DNA of 64,000 bases, taken from Falsiroseomonas sp051859025. Lineage in GTDB: Bacteria; Pseudomonadota; Alphaproteobacteria; Acetobacterales; Acetobacteraceae. Location of the stretch: contig NZ_JBHYGL010000037.1 of NCBI RefSeq assembly GCF_051859025.1, positions 274,420-338,419 of the forward strand, written 5' to 3'. The position numbers were made by a program, and so were the translations under genes. The notes beneath the pieces are model-generated. The model did not search any database. It was not told the origin of the DNA and worked only from the letters and a program-made list of their open reading frames with translations. Below, piece after piece: positions 16,971 through 26,290 of the stretch (within the stretch, counting starts at the first letter, position 1; every line of letters starts with the position of its first letter).

Positions 16971-17993
16971 ATGGCAGTGAAGGTCGCCATCAACGGCTTC
17001 GGGCGCATCGGCCGCCTGGTGCTGCGCGCGATGATCGAGAGCAACCGCACGGACGTCGAGTGCGTCGCGATCAATGACCTCGGCAGCGTGGAGGCCAATG
17101 CCCACCTGTTCCGCTACGACAGCGTGCATGGCCGCTTCCCCGGCGAAGTCGCCGTGGACGGCAACAAGATCATCATCACCGCCAATGGCCGCACCTATGC
17201 GCCCATCGTCGTGAGCGCCGAGCGTGACCCGACCAAGGTCCCCTTCCAGGGCGTCGACGTCGCCCTCGAATGCACGGGTATCTTCACCAGCAAGGAAAAG
17301 GCGTCCGCGCTGATCACGGCGGGCGCGCGCAAGGTCGTCATCTCCGCCCCCGGCGACAACGCCGACGCGACCATCGTCTATGGCGTGAACCACCAGACGC
17401 TGACGAAGGAGATGACGGTCATCTCCAACGCCTCCTGCACCACCAACTGCCTGGCGCCCATCGCCAAGGTGCTGCACGACAATTTCGGCATCCTGCGCGG
17501 CTACATGGTGACGATCCACGCCTATACGGGCGACCAGAACACGGTCGACACGCTGCACAAGGATTTGCACCGCGCCCGCGCGGCCGCCGTCTCCGCCATC
17601 CCGACCTCGACCGGTGCCGCCAAGGCCGTGGGCCTGGTGATGCCGGAACTGAAGGGCAAGCTGGACGGCACCGCCATCCGTATCCCGACGCCGAACGTCT
17701 CCCTCGTCAGCCTGGACTTCGTGCCCGCGAAGACGGAAGGCCTGACCAAGGAAGCGATCAACGCCGTGATGAAGGCAGCGTCGGAGAGCGGGCCCCTCAA
17801 GGGCATCCTCGGCTACAACACCGCCCCGCTGGTCAGCATCGACTTCAACCACGACCCGCACAGCAGCACCTTCGACGCCACCCAGACCCAGGTGGTCGAT
17901 GGCGGCCTGGTCCGCGTGATGTCCTGGTACGACAATGAATGGGGCTTCTCGAACCGCATGTCCGACACGGCGGCGCTGTTCGGCAGCCTCTGA
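16971..17993 (+). CDS. gap: Glyceraldehyde-3-phosphate dehydrogenase, type I
   Basis: This is a 340-aa glycolytic enzyme converting glyceraldehyde 3-phosphate and phosphate to 1,3-bisphosphoglycerate. It shows the NAD-binding start VAINGFGRIGRLVLR, the active-site SNASCTTNCLAP with catalytic Cys156, HAYTGDQ with the catalytic His following it, and the C-terminal SWYDNEWGFSNRM. A GGAGATC ribosome site precedes the ATG. It lies downstream of tkt in the same operon. A 13-bp perfect hairpin follows the stop. Confidence 0.97.
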   Translation: MAVKVAINGFGRIGRLVLRAMIESNRTDVECVAINDLGSVEANAHLFRYDSVHGRFPGEVAVDGNKIIITANGRTYAPIVVSAERDPTKVPFQGVDVALECTGIFTSKEKASALITAGARKVVISAPGDNADATIVYGVNHQTLTKEMTVISNASCTTNCLAPIAKVLHDNFGILRGYMVTIHAYTGDQNTVDTLHKDLHRARAAAVSAIPTSTGAAKAVGLVMPELKGKLDGTAIRIPTPNVSLVSLDFVPAKTEGLTKEAINAVMKAASESGPLKGILGYNTAPLVSIDFNHDPHSSTFDATQTQVVDGGLVRVMSWYDNEWGFSNRMSDTAALFGSL

Positions 17994-18001
17994 GGCCTGC
18001 G

Positions 18002-18029
18002 TCGCCCGGCCCCCTCGGGGGCCGGGCGA
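18002..18029. terminator. Strong hairpin between convergent gap and DUF6636 genes
   Basis: TCGCCCGGCCCCC pairs perfectly with GGGGGCCGGGCGA across a 2-base loop (13 bp). There is no U tract, so its action as an intrinsic terminator is likely but not certain. Its position between convergent genes fits bidirectional termination. Confidence 0.65.
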
Positions 18030-18036
18030 TCGCGCT

Positions 18037-18435
18037 TCAGAACCGGTTCAGCCTGGTGCGGGAAATCTCGAACCCGCGCCCATCCATGTTGATGCAGCGC
18101 ATGCCCGTCTGCTCCGAGAAGCAGGTCACGCCCTTGCTGTCCCAGCGGGCGCCATAGCGCAGCACCCGCGCCCCCCGGTTCACCACCGTATCCCCCGCGC
18201 ACAGCACGCTGGACGCACCCCGCGGCCCGACGCTGTAGGCATGGCCCCAATCGGTGTCGCAATCCCGCGGCCGCGGCGGCTTGGCGAAGCTGGAGTTCAC
18301 GAGGTCGCAGCGGATGGTGTCCCCATCCGCCTCGCAGAAGATGTTCCCGGACGGCGACTGGAACCCGTCCTGCGCATGCGCCACGCCAGGCAGCAGGAGA
18401 AGGCCGAAAACCGGGATGGAAGCGAGCCAGCGCAT
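18037..18435 (-). CDS. Secreted DUF6636-like protein, copy 1
   Basis: This is a 132-aa exported protein with a signal peptide (MRWLASIPVFGLLLLPGVAHA, cleavage after residue 21). The mature part begins QDGFQSPSGNIFC and has six cysteines, the conserved DCDTDWGHAY block, and VTCFSEQTGMRC near the end. This spacing matches the DUF6636 family of small secreted Cys-rich proteins, whose function is unknown. The start is the MRWLA codon at 18435, since an upstream in-frame start would leave the signal peptide internal. The next gene on this strand is a diverged paralogue with the same Cys and WGHAY pattern. Both interrupt the usual gap-pgk adjacency. Confidence 0.78.
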   Translation of the reverse strand: MRWLASIPVFGLLLLPGVAHAQDGFQSPSGNIFCEADGDTIRCDLVNSSFAKPPRPRDCDTDWGHAYSVGPRGASSVLCAGDTVVNRGARVLRYGARWDSKGVTCFSEQTGMRCINMDGRGFEISRTRLNRF

Positions 18436-18568
18436 GCGACGTCCTCGAGCAGTATGTTGACGCCAGCCGCACCACCCCGAACAGGCCAAGCAGGAGGAAA
18501 GCGGGGGGCGTTCCACCCTCGTATCATCGATCCGCCGCGCCCCCCAGCCAGGCCGGCGGCGCATTCCT

Positions 18569-18955
18569 TCAGAAGCGGTTCAGTCGGGCACGGGCCAGTT
18601 CAAAGCCCCGCCCCTCCGCATTGCTGCAGCGCAGCCCCGCCTGGCTGGCCGTGCAGGTCACCCCCACGCCCTGCCATCGCGCCCCGTAGCCCAGCACCGG
18701 CACCTGGCGGCTGACGATCAGATCCCCCGCGCAGAGAACCTCCGACCGCCCGCGCGCAGCCAGCCCATAGGCATGGCCCCAATCGCTGTCGCATTCCTCC
18801 GGCGATGGCGGGCGGGGGAAGCTGAAGTTCACGATCTCGCAGCGGACCGCCCCCTCCCACACCTGGCAACGGATATTGCCGGACGGCAACTGGAAGCCTT
18901 CCTGGGCCGATGCTAGGACCGGAACGAGACCGAAAACCGCGATCCATCGGATCAT
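18569..18955 (-). CDS. Secreted DUF6636-like protein, copy 2
   Basis: This is a 128-aa paralogue of the preceding gene, with a signal peptide of about 17 residues ending VLASA. The mature part begins QEGFQLPSGNIRC, followed by ECDSDWGHAYGL, a SEVLCAGD block, and GLRCSNAEGRGFELARARLNRF, which is almost the same C-terminus as copy 1. Roughly half of the mature residues are shared, so the pair arose by an old tandem duplication. It is divergent from pgk, and the intervening 42 bp must hold both promoters or leaders. The function is unknown. The Cys pattern suggests an extracytoplasmic, disulfide-stabilised domain. Confidence 0.78.
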   Translation of the reverse strand: MIRWIAVFGLVPVLASAQEGFQLPSGNIRCQVWEGAVRCEIVNFSFPRPPSPEECDSDWGHAYGLAARGRSEVLCAGDLIVSRQVPVLGYGARWQGVGVTCTASQAGLRCSNAEGRGFELARARLNRF

Positions 18956-18997
18956 TCGTCACCCCGTAGCGCTTCTCTCGGCAGGATGATCGTCCCA

Positions 18998-20191
<1,194 letters not shown>

Positions 20192-20200
20192 GCCTGAGTA

Positions 20201-20268
20201 CGGTAGAGCGCGGCCGACATTTTCCGACAATCTTCACGCTTTTTGAAGATTTGTCAGGGACTCTACCG
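20201..20268. other. Two-stem structured element after pgk
   Basis: An outer perfect stem CGGTAGAG (20201-20208) and CTCTACCG (20261-20268) encloses an inner arm GACAATCTTC paired with GAAGAT and TTGTC (20226-20255). The stretch is AT-richer than its surroundings and has no coding character. It could be a terminator variant, a small RNA or a miniature insertion. Confidence 0.5.
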
Positions 20269-20393
20269 GAAGTTGCTGGACCGTTAACGGTGGGGGGGCC
20301 CAGGCTCCCCCCATGCGCATCGTCCGCCCCATCCCCGCGAATTCCTCCGGACGCTTCACGAAGCGTTCAGATCTCCGCCCCATGGTGGTGCGC

Positions 20394-20588
20394 ATGATCA
20401 GCATGAACTCCCTGGCCGCCTTCACGGCCGAGGTCTCGCGGATGCCGGGCCTCGCGCAGGTCCGCGGCGTCACCGGCCAACAGGGCCAGACCGGCAATGC
20501 CGAACCGCAGCAGCGCAAGCTGGAAGCCCTGCCTTCCATGCCCAGCGCCCCCACCCCGCGCGGATCGCTGCTCGACCTTCGCGTCTGA
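20394..20588 (+). CDS. Small protein of unknown function
   Basis: This is a 64-aa reading frame (91 aa if the in-frame ATG at 20313 is used). It has a short amphipathic N-terminus, a Gln-rich middle (VTGQQGQTGNAEPQQRKLEA) and a Pro-rich C-terminus ending RGSLLDLRV. The RGSLL-type ending and composition look like small proteins found in this bacterial group, but that is recollection and not a search. Neither start has a good Shine-Dalgarno sequence. A 12-bp palindrome (ACCGTTAACGGT, 20280-20291) lies upstream of the longer start. The call rests on codon use and frame length, so it is tentative. Confidence 0.42.
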   Translation: MISMNSLAAFTAEVSRMPGLAQVRGVTGQQGQTGNAEPQQRKLEALPSMPSAPTPRGSLLDLRV

Positions 20589-20801
20589 CGCGCCGCGCGC
20601 CCACGGGTTGGCGCGCCCCCGCTGACCGCGGCCGGATGACGCCAGCCGGGTGACGCGAAAGGCCTGCCGCGCTGGCCGGACCGGGCACCGAGTCGAACCG
20701 GTTTAGATTCGAACCCGATTTCGCGCGAATCGGCGCCACCGCACCGTTCTACCCCTGCCGAACCGCTTGCCCCCGGCGCGCCGCGGGGCCACCCTTCGGC
20801 C

Positions 20802-21356
20802 ATGTCCAGCACCGCCACCCGCTTCGTCCGACGCACCCCGGAAGGGGAGGATCGCGAACGCCTGACCTGCGCGGATTGCGGCTACATCGCCTACGAAAAC
20901 CCGAAAATCGTCACCGGCTCCGTCGTCATCGTCGGCGGCAAGGTCATGCTCTGCCGCCGCGCCATCGAACCCCGCCGCGGCTTCTGGACCATCCCCGCCG
21001 GCTACATGGAACTGAACGAGACGGTGGAGGAAGCCGCGATGCGGGAGGCGCGGGAGGAAGCCTGCGCCGATCTGGCGCTGGACGGCATCCTCGCCGTCTA
21101 TTCCATCGCCCGCATCGGCCAGGTGCAGGTGCTGTTCCGCGCCCGCCTGGCCTCCCCGGGCTTCGCACCGGGGCCGGAAAGCCTGGAAGTCCGCCTCTTC
21201 GACTGGGAGGAGATCCCCTGGGACGACCTCGCCTTCCCCTCCGTCCACTGGGTGCTGAAGGCCTGGCGCGAGATCGGCGATGGCCCGATCGGCGCGCCGC
21301 GCGGCAACCCGGCGGAGGATCATCGCGGCACCGGCGGCCTGGCGGAGGGCGCATGA
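20802..21356 (+). CDS. NUDIX hydrolase with N-terminal zinc-ribbon remnant
   Basis: This is a 184-aa protein. A short N-terminal CADCGY segment resembles half of the zinc ribbon found in this NUDIX subgroup. The NUDIX box is at about residues 67-89: GYMELNETVEEAAMREAREE is followed by AC where the consensus has AG. The catalytic REAREE core is intact. The Gly replacement at the end is tolerated in related zinc-ribbon NUDIX proteins. It should hydrolyse a nucleoside diphosphate linked to another moiety, substrate unknown. Its stop overlaps the ATG of the next gene (ATGA), so the two are coupled. Confidence 0.86.
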   Translation: MSSTATRFVRRTPEGEDRERLTCADCGYIAYENPKIVTGSVVIVGGKVMLCRRAIEPRRGFWTIPAGYMELNETVEEAAMREAREEACADLALDGILAVYSIARIGQVQVLFRARLASPGFAPGPESLEVRLFDWEEIPWDDLAFPSVHWVLKAWREIGDGPIGAPRGNPAEDHRGTGGLAEGA

Positions 21357-21844
21357 GGACCCAGGCCCTGCCCGCGCTGCTGACCGCCCTGCTCAGCCTG
21401 CCCGTCGCCGCCCAGGGCACGCCGGCCACGACCACGGAAACCATCACCCTGCCCCGCGCGACCGTGACGCGCCCCGTGACGACGCCCCCCAGCGTCACCC
21501 GCCCGGAGGCCCCGAAGCCGGTGGTCGCCCGCCCCGAACGCCCGCGCCCCGAACGCCCGCACATAGTGCGCCCGGCCGCGGTCCTGCCCCTGCCGCCGCC
21601 GCCCGCGCCCCCGGCGCTGACGCCCTTTGCCGGCTGGGATGCCGCCCCGGTGCCGAACCGCGCGATCGAGGCCCCGCCCGACCGCTTCGCCCGCCCGCCC
21701 CGCACCACGCTGGAGCCCGCGATCATCGAGCCCTATGAGCGCCGCCGCGGCTTCACCTTCGGCCGCGAACACGCCCCCGACCGCACCGACCGCCTGTTCA
21801 ACGAGATCGCCCCCGGCGCCCGCCTGCGCATCCCGCTGGACTGA
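21353..21844 (+). CDS. Secreted proline-rich protein of unknown function
   Basis: This is a 163-aa protein with a signal peptide (MRTQALPALLTALLSLPVAAQG). A disordered stretch of about 80 residues follows, dominated by Pro, Arg, Val and Thr, including repeated PERPRPERP and a run PLPPPPAPPA. The C-terminal 60 residues are more ordered (YERRRGFTFGREHAPDRTDRLFNEIAPGARLRIPL). It is translationally coupled to the NUDIX gene by an ATGA overlap. The C-terminal block is the only part likely to be conserved. It is probably a periplasmic or envelope-associated protein, and no family is recognised. Confidence 0.65.
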   Translation: MRTQALPALLTALLSLPVAAQGTPATTTETITLPRATVTRPVTTPPSVTRPEAPKPVVARPERPRPERPHIVRPAAVLPLPPPPAPPALTPFAGWDAAPVPNRAIEAPPDRFARPPRTTLEPAIIEPYERRRGFTFGREHAPDRTDRLFNEIAPGARLRIPLD

Positions 21845-21874
21845 TACCAACGACCGCTTGCAGCGGCACGTTGG
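21845..21874. terminator. CCAACG hairpin after the proline-rich gene
   Basis: ACCAACG (21846-21852) pairs with CGTTGGT (21866-21872), and CCGC pairs with GCGG inside. A CTTGTTGT tract follows. It fits an intrinsic terminator between convergent genes and resembles the hairpin at 7278-7310. Confidence 0.55.
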
Positions 21875-21979
21875 TCTTGTTGTCCTGCCCTCAGACGCCG
21901 GGCGCCGGCTTGGCTTCGCGGCACAGGCCGCGGGCCGCGTTCGTCGACCGCAGATCGCGCCGCGCAGCCGTTCGTGTCA

Positions 21980-22987
21980 TCACCGCATCGGAATCGGATA
22001 CAGCAGCCCGCCGCGGTCGAAGAGCTGGTTGAGCCCGCGGGCAAGCCCGATCGGCGATCCCGCCCCCAGGTTCCGCTCATACACCTCGGCGTAGTTGCCG
22101 ACCTGCGTGACGACCCGGAACACCCAGTCATCCCCCAGGCCGAGCGGCGCGCCGATCCCCGGCAGCCCGCCCAGCAGCCGCCGCACCCGCGCCGGGCCGC
22201 CATCCCGTATCGCGGCCGCATTGGCCGATGTGATGCCCATCGCCTCGGCCTCGATCATCGCATTGACCGTCCAGAAGGCGACCTGCTCCCACTGCCGGTC
22301 GCCATCCCGCACGAAGGGGCCCAGCGGCTCCCGGCTGATGACATCGGCCAGCATCCGGTGCCCCGCCGCCCCGAAGCGCGTCGCCACCAGCCCGGCCAGC
22401 GGCACCATGTCCGCGCTCAGCGCCTCGCAGCGGCCCTCCCCATAGGCGGCCAGCAATTCGGGCAGAGTCGGCAGCGCCACGGGGGTGATGGCGATCCCGG
22501 CCCGCTTCGCCGCATCCGCCAGCGCCTGTTCATTGGTCGAACCCGCGGTGACGCAGACGCTGCGGCCCTCCAGCCCCGCCATGTCCTCGATGCCGGAGGC
22601 GCGGCGCACCACGAAGCCCTGGCCGTCGAACACCGTGACCCCGGCCGCCGCCAGGCCGAGCGCGGTGTCGCGCATCATGGTCTGGGTCGCGGCGCGGGCC
22701 AGCAGGTCCACCCGCCCCGCGGCGGTGGCGGCCAGGCTGTCCGCCATGCTGCCGGGCACGAAGCGGACCTTGCCCGCATCCCCCAGCGCCGCGGCCGCGA
22801 CGGCGCGGCAGGTATCGGCATCGATCCCCGCGACACGGCCATCCGGCCCCGCCGCCGCGAAGCCGGGCAGGCCGGTATGCACCGCGCAGAGCAATTCGCC
22901 GCGCGCCCGCACGGCATCAAGGGTGGAGGGCTGTGCCGCCGCAGCGAGCGGGAGGCCCATCATCAGGATCGCGATCAGCGTGCGCAT
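21980..22987 (-). CDS. Amino-acid ABC transporter periplasmic binding protein, AapJ/BztA type, copy 1
   Basis: This is a 335-aa exported receptor with a signal peptide ending AAAAQ near residue 19. The family's LDAVRARGELLCAVHTGLPGFA start is followed by GIDADTCRAVAAAALGD, SREPLGPFVRDGD and the C-terminal GNYAEVYERNLG. These identify the general L-amino-acid (AapJ/BztA) binding-protein family. No permease or ATPase genes lie nearby, so it is an orphan receptor that must share a transporter encoded elsewhere. The gene just upstream is a paralogue of the same family, 16 bp away, so the pair is a tandem duplication in one operon. Confidence 0.87.
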   Translation of the reverse strand: MRTLIAILMMGLPLAAAAQPSTLDAVRARGELLCAVHTGLPGFAAAGPDGRVAGIDADTCRAVAAAALGDAGKVRFVPGSMADSLAATAAGRVDLLARAATQTMMRDTALGLAAAGVTVFDGQGFVVRRASGIEDMAGLEGRSVCVTAGSTNEQALADAAKRAGIAITPVALPTLPELLAAYGEGRCEALSADMVPLAGLVATRFGAAGHRMLADVISREPLGPFVRDGDRQWEQVAFWTVNAMIEAEAMGITSANAAAIRDGGPARVRRLLGGLPGIGAPLGLGDDWVFRVVTQVGNYAEVYERNLGAGSPIGLARGLNQLFDRGGLLYPIPMR

Positions 22988-23003
22988 GGCGTCGTCCTTC
23001 GCG

Positions 23004-24017
23004 TCAGCGCAACGGCATCGGGTAGTGCAGCCCGCCGCGGTTCCAATTGTCGTTCAGCCCGCGATCCAGCCCGAAGGGGCTGCCGGCGCCCAGGCTGCGG
23101 TCGAAGATTTCGGCATAGTTGCCGATCTGCGCGATCACCTGCAGCGCCCAATCCTCCGCCAGCCCCAGCGCAGCGCCGCTCCCGGGCTCCACCCCCAGCA
23201 GCCGCCACAGCGCAGGCTCGTTGCGCTGCATCACCGCCACCAGGTTGGTGCTCGCCGCCTCCAGCTCCTCCGCCTCCAGCATCGCCTGCAGCGTCCAGAA
23301 GACGATTGATCGCCAGGCCGCGTCGCCGGCGCGGACGAAGGGGCCCAGCGGCTCCCGCGTCACCACCGTCCGCAGCACGCGGAACCCCGCGGGGTTCGCC
23401 AGGTCGCTGACCCGCCGGACCATGAGCTGGGAGGCATCCGACGCCGCCGCATCGCATTGCCCGGCTTCCAGCGCGCGCACCATGGCCGTGCCGTCCGGTG
23501 CCTCGGTGAAGGACAGCCCGGTGCCGAGGATCGATTCCAGCGCCTCCCGCGTCGCCACGCCGCCGGCGGCGCTGATGCAGACCCGCCGCCCCGCCAGATC
23601 CCCCGGCAGCGTCACGGGCGATGCCTCCGGCACCATGAACCCCATCCCGTCGAAATAGAGCGTGCCGGCGGAGGCGACACCCCGCCCGGCCTCCCGCTGG
23701 TAAAGCCGCGTGGCGTTGCGCGCGACCAAATCGGCGCGCCCGGCCTCCAGCGCCTCCAGCGCCTCCGCCACCGTGGCGACGGGGGTGAAGCGCACCTTTC
23801 CGGCATCGCCGAGCGTCGCGGCCGCGACGGCGCGGCAGAAATCGGCATCGATCCCGCGCATCACGCCCCCCGCATCGGAGGCGGAGAAGCCGGGCAGGCC
23901 GCCATTGACGACGCAGCGCACTTCGCCCCGCGCGCGGATATCCGACAGTGTCGGGGAAGCGGGTTGGGCCGCCGCGGGCAGCGCCAGCAGCAGGGCGGCA
24001 AGGACATGGCGGATCAT
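23004..24017 (-). CDS. Amino-acid ABC transporter periplasmic binding protein, AapJ/BztA type, copy 2
   Basis: This is a 337-aa exported receptor, paralogous to the gene after it (shared blocks include IRARGEVRCVVNGGLPGFS, GIDADFCRAVAAATLGDAGKVRF, TREPLGPFVRAGD and IGNYAEIFDRSLGAGSPFGL). The signal peptide is MIRHVLAALLLALPAAAQPA. Identity to copy 1 appears moderate, so the duplication is old and ligand specificity may have diverged. It lies 10 bp after the DUF4189 gene, so the three genes probably share a transcript running right to left. Confidence 0.87.
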   Translation of the reverse strand: MIRHVLAALLLALPAAAQPASPTLSDIRARGEVRCVVNGGLPGFSASDAGGVMRGIDADFCRAVAAATLGDAGKVRFTPVATVAEALEALEAGRADLVARNATRLYQREAGRGVASAGTLYFDGMGFMVPEASPVTLPGDLAGRRVCISAAGGVATREALESILGTGLSFTEAPDGTAMVRALEAGQCDAAASDASQLMVRRVSDLANPAGFRVLRTVVTREPLGPFVRAGDAAWRSIVFWTLQAMLEAEELEAASTNLVAVMQRNEPALWRLLGVEPGSGAALGLAEDWALQVIAQIGNYAEIFDRSLGAGSPFGLDRGLNDNWNRGGLHYPMPLR

Positions 24018-24027
24018 GGCGTGGTCC

Positions 24028-24849
24028 TCAGCAGCCGGTGGCGACGACGCGGCAGGTGGACCCGCCCGGCAGGCGCCGGCAGGATTCCAGCGCCGCCGCT
24101 TCCGCCGCCTGCGCGGTTTGCGCCGTCGCGGTCAGGTTGCGGTTCAGCACCATGGTGCTGATGTCGCTGGTCATCGCGACGGCGCTGGGGTGGCGCGACA
24201 CCGCCTGCACCAGCGCCCCGCAGCGGTTGACGATCTCCTCCACGAATTTGCAGGGTACCCTGCCGGCCATGGTCTGGCAGGCGCGCACGGCCTGGGTATT
24301 CACCGCCAGCCGGTCCGCGCCCCCATTGCCGAAGCCCCATGCGGCCATCGGCGCATCGGTCGCGTAGATGGCGCCGAAGCGGCTGCCCGCGGGCGGCGCG
24401 GCGGAGGGCCCGGCCGTGACGCCCCGCCCATCGCCCGACGCCACCATGGCCTGCGCGGTGCCGACGGCCTGGAAGCAGGGCCCGGATTCGATCCCGCCCG
24501 TGGTCGCCCCGCAGAGGTTCAGCCGCGGCCGCCCGGTGCGCTGTGCGGGCAGCGCCATGCGGTACATCGTCCCTTCCCGGCAACGGCCGTCCCAATAGGC
24601 CGTGCGGGCTGCGTCGAAGCCGGAGAACGCCATGGCGATGATCGCCTGGCAGCCGGCGCCGGTGCCGGTGACGAAGCGGAACACCTCCGCCCGCCGCGCC
24701 GGCTCCTCCATCCCCGCCAGCTGGTCATGCAGCGGGTTGCCGGTCTGCGCCCGCGCCGCGCCGGCGGGCAGCACCGCGCCACCGATCAACGCCAGGAACG
24801 ACACAATGCCGGAAAGAAATGCCGCGCGACGCGGCTGATTGCGAAGCAT
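24028..24849 (-). CDS. Secreted protein with C-terminal DUF4189 domain
   Basis: This is a 273-aa exported protein starting MLRNQPRRAAFLSGIVSF, with a signal peptide of about 33 residues ending AARAQ. The first half has several cysteines (GCQAII, GRCREG, NLCGAT, GPCFQA) and no recognised family. The second half contains FGAIYATDAPMAAWGFG and CKFVEEIVNRCGALVQA, the pattern of DUF4189, a Cys-containing exported domain of unknown function. A longer in-frame start exists at 24963 but would bury the signal peptide. It heads the operon with the two amino-acid binding proteins, and the link may be positional only. Confidence 0.72.
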   Translation of the reverse strand: MLRNQPRRAAFLSGIVSFLALIGGAVLPAGAARAQTGNPLHDQLAGMEEPARRAEVFRFVTGTGAGCQAIIAMAFSGFDAARTAYWDGRCREGTMYRMALPAQRTGRPRLNLCGATTGGIESGPCFQAVGTAQAMVASGDGRGVTAGPSAAPPAGSRFGAIYATDAPMAAWGFGNGGADRLAVNTQAVRACQTMAGRVPCKFVEEIVNRCGALVQAVSRHPSAVAMTSDISTMVLNRNLTATAQTAQAAEAAALESCRRLPGGSTCRVVATGC

Positions 24850-25040
24850 GAGACGGCGCCCCCTGCGTCCAGATTCACGTCCGACGCGAATGTCTCGCCA
24901 TGGTTCGCGCGTATCACGACAGTGGACAAGCCACTGCGGGGGGCCACACCGCTCACGAATCAATGAATGACGACGTATTTAAGTTTATCTCGGTTTCGTG
25001 ACCTCCCCGCCGTCGAGGGGCGACCTTGACGCCCCCCCGG

Positions 25041-26285
25041 TCACTCCAAACCGACCAGCCCCCGCGCGAAGTCCCGCGCCGTGAAGGGCCGCAGGTCGCC
25101 CGCCTTCTCACCCACCCCCACCATGTGCACGGGCAGCCCGATCTCCTGCGCCAGCGCCACCACCACGCCGCCCTTGGCGCTGCCATCCAGCTTCGTGACG
25201 GCCAGGCCGGAGACCTCCACCATCTCCTTGAAGATGCGCACCTGCTGGATCGCGTTCTGCCCCGTCGTCGCATCCAGCGTCAGCAGCACGGAATGGGGGG
25301 CGGAGGGTTCGAGCTTGCGCATGACGCGGATGATCTTCCGCAGCTCCTCCATCAGCGCGCTCTTGTTGTGGAGCCGCCCGGCGGTGTCCACCAGCAGCAC
25401 GTCCACGCCCTCGGCCTTCGCGCGTGCCAGCGCGTCATGCGCCAGCCCCGCGGCATCGGCGCCCTGCTTCGCGGGCGCGACAACGGCGCAGCCCGTCCGG
25501 TCGCCCCAGATCTGCAACTGCTCCACCGCCGCGGCGCGGAATGTATCACCGGCCGCGAACATCACCTTGAGGCCCTGGTCGCGATATTGCTGGCCGAGCT
25601 TGGCGATGGTGGTCGTCTTGCCCGTGCCGTTCACGCCCACCATCAGCACGACATGGGGCGCATGGCCGCGGTCGATCACCAGCGGCTGCGCGACGGGGGC
25701 CAGGATCTCCGCGATCGCCTCCGCCAGCGCGGCCTTCACCTCCTCATCCGTCACTTCCTTGCCGAAGCGGGTCTTGCGGAAGCCCTCCACGATGCGGCGG
25801 CTGGCGGCCACGCCGAGGTCCGCGCCGATCAGCGTCTCCTCCAGCTCCTCCAGCGCCTCCTCATCCAGGCGGCGCTTGCGGAAGACGGTGGTGATGGCGT
25901 CGGTCAGCCGCGCAGTGGAGCGTGACAGCCCGGCCTTGAGGCGCGCGAACCAGCCGCCCTTCGCCGCCTCCTCGGGCTGGGGTTCCGGCACGCTCGTCGC
26001 CAGCGCCTCCCGCAGCGCCGCGCCGTCATCAGTGGGCGGCGGGGCGGGCGGAGGCGGGGGCGGCGGGGCCAGGGGTTCCGCGGGCTCGGGCAGCCGGGCC
26101 TCGAAATCCGGCGCGGTGCCGGCGGCGGGCGGCGCGGCGGGCACCGGCAGCACGGGCGCGGCGTTGCCTGGCGGGTAGCTCTCCGCGGGATGCCCCGGCT
26201 GGTCCGAAACCGGCGGCGCCTCCACTGGCGGCGTCGCCGCCGGTTCCTTGCCGCGGATGCGGTCCCAGAGGCCCTTGAATGCCAT
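25041..26285 (-). CDS. ftsY: Signal recognition particle receptor FtsY
   Basis: This is the 414-aa SRP-receptor GTPase that docks ribosome-SRP complexes at the inner membrane. The N-terminal 110 residues are acidic and Pro-rich, as usual for the membrane-contact A domain. The N domain follows, and the GTPase G domain then shows GVNGTGKTTTIAKL (P-loop, about residue 217). Next come DTFRAAAVEQL, DTAGRLHNKSALMEEL, TKLDGSAKGG and the closing GVGEKAGDLRPF. It lies 5 bp from mtaB and is the last gene of the dapF-mtaB-ftsY operon. Confidence 0.96.
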   Translation of the reverse strand: MAFKGLWDRIRGKEPAATPPVEAPPVSDQPGHPAESYPPGNAAPVLPVPAAPPAAGTAPDFEARLPEPAEPLAPPPPPPPAPPPTDDGAALREALATSVPEPQPEEAAKGGWFARLKAGLSRSTARLTDAITTVFRKRRLDEEALEELEETLIGADLGVAASRRIVEGFRKTRFGKEVTDEEVKAALAEAIAEILAPVAQPLVIDRGHAPHVVLMVGVNGTGKTTTIAKLGQQYRDQGLKVMFAAGDTFRAAAVEQLQIWGDRTGCAVVAPAKQGADAAGLAHDALARAKAEGVDVLLVDTAGRLHNKSALMEELRKIIRVMRKLEPSAPHSVLLTLDATTGQNAIQQVRIFKEMVEVSGLAVTKLDGSAKGGVVVALAQEIGLPVHMVGVGEKAGDLRPFTARDFARGLVGLE

Positions 26286-26290
26286 GGATG

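Noticed and set aside
20680..20760. tRNA-like TTCGAAC segments before the NUDIX gene
   Set aside because: No acceptor stem or anticodon arm can be folded around them.
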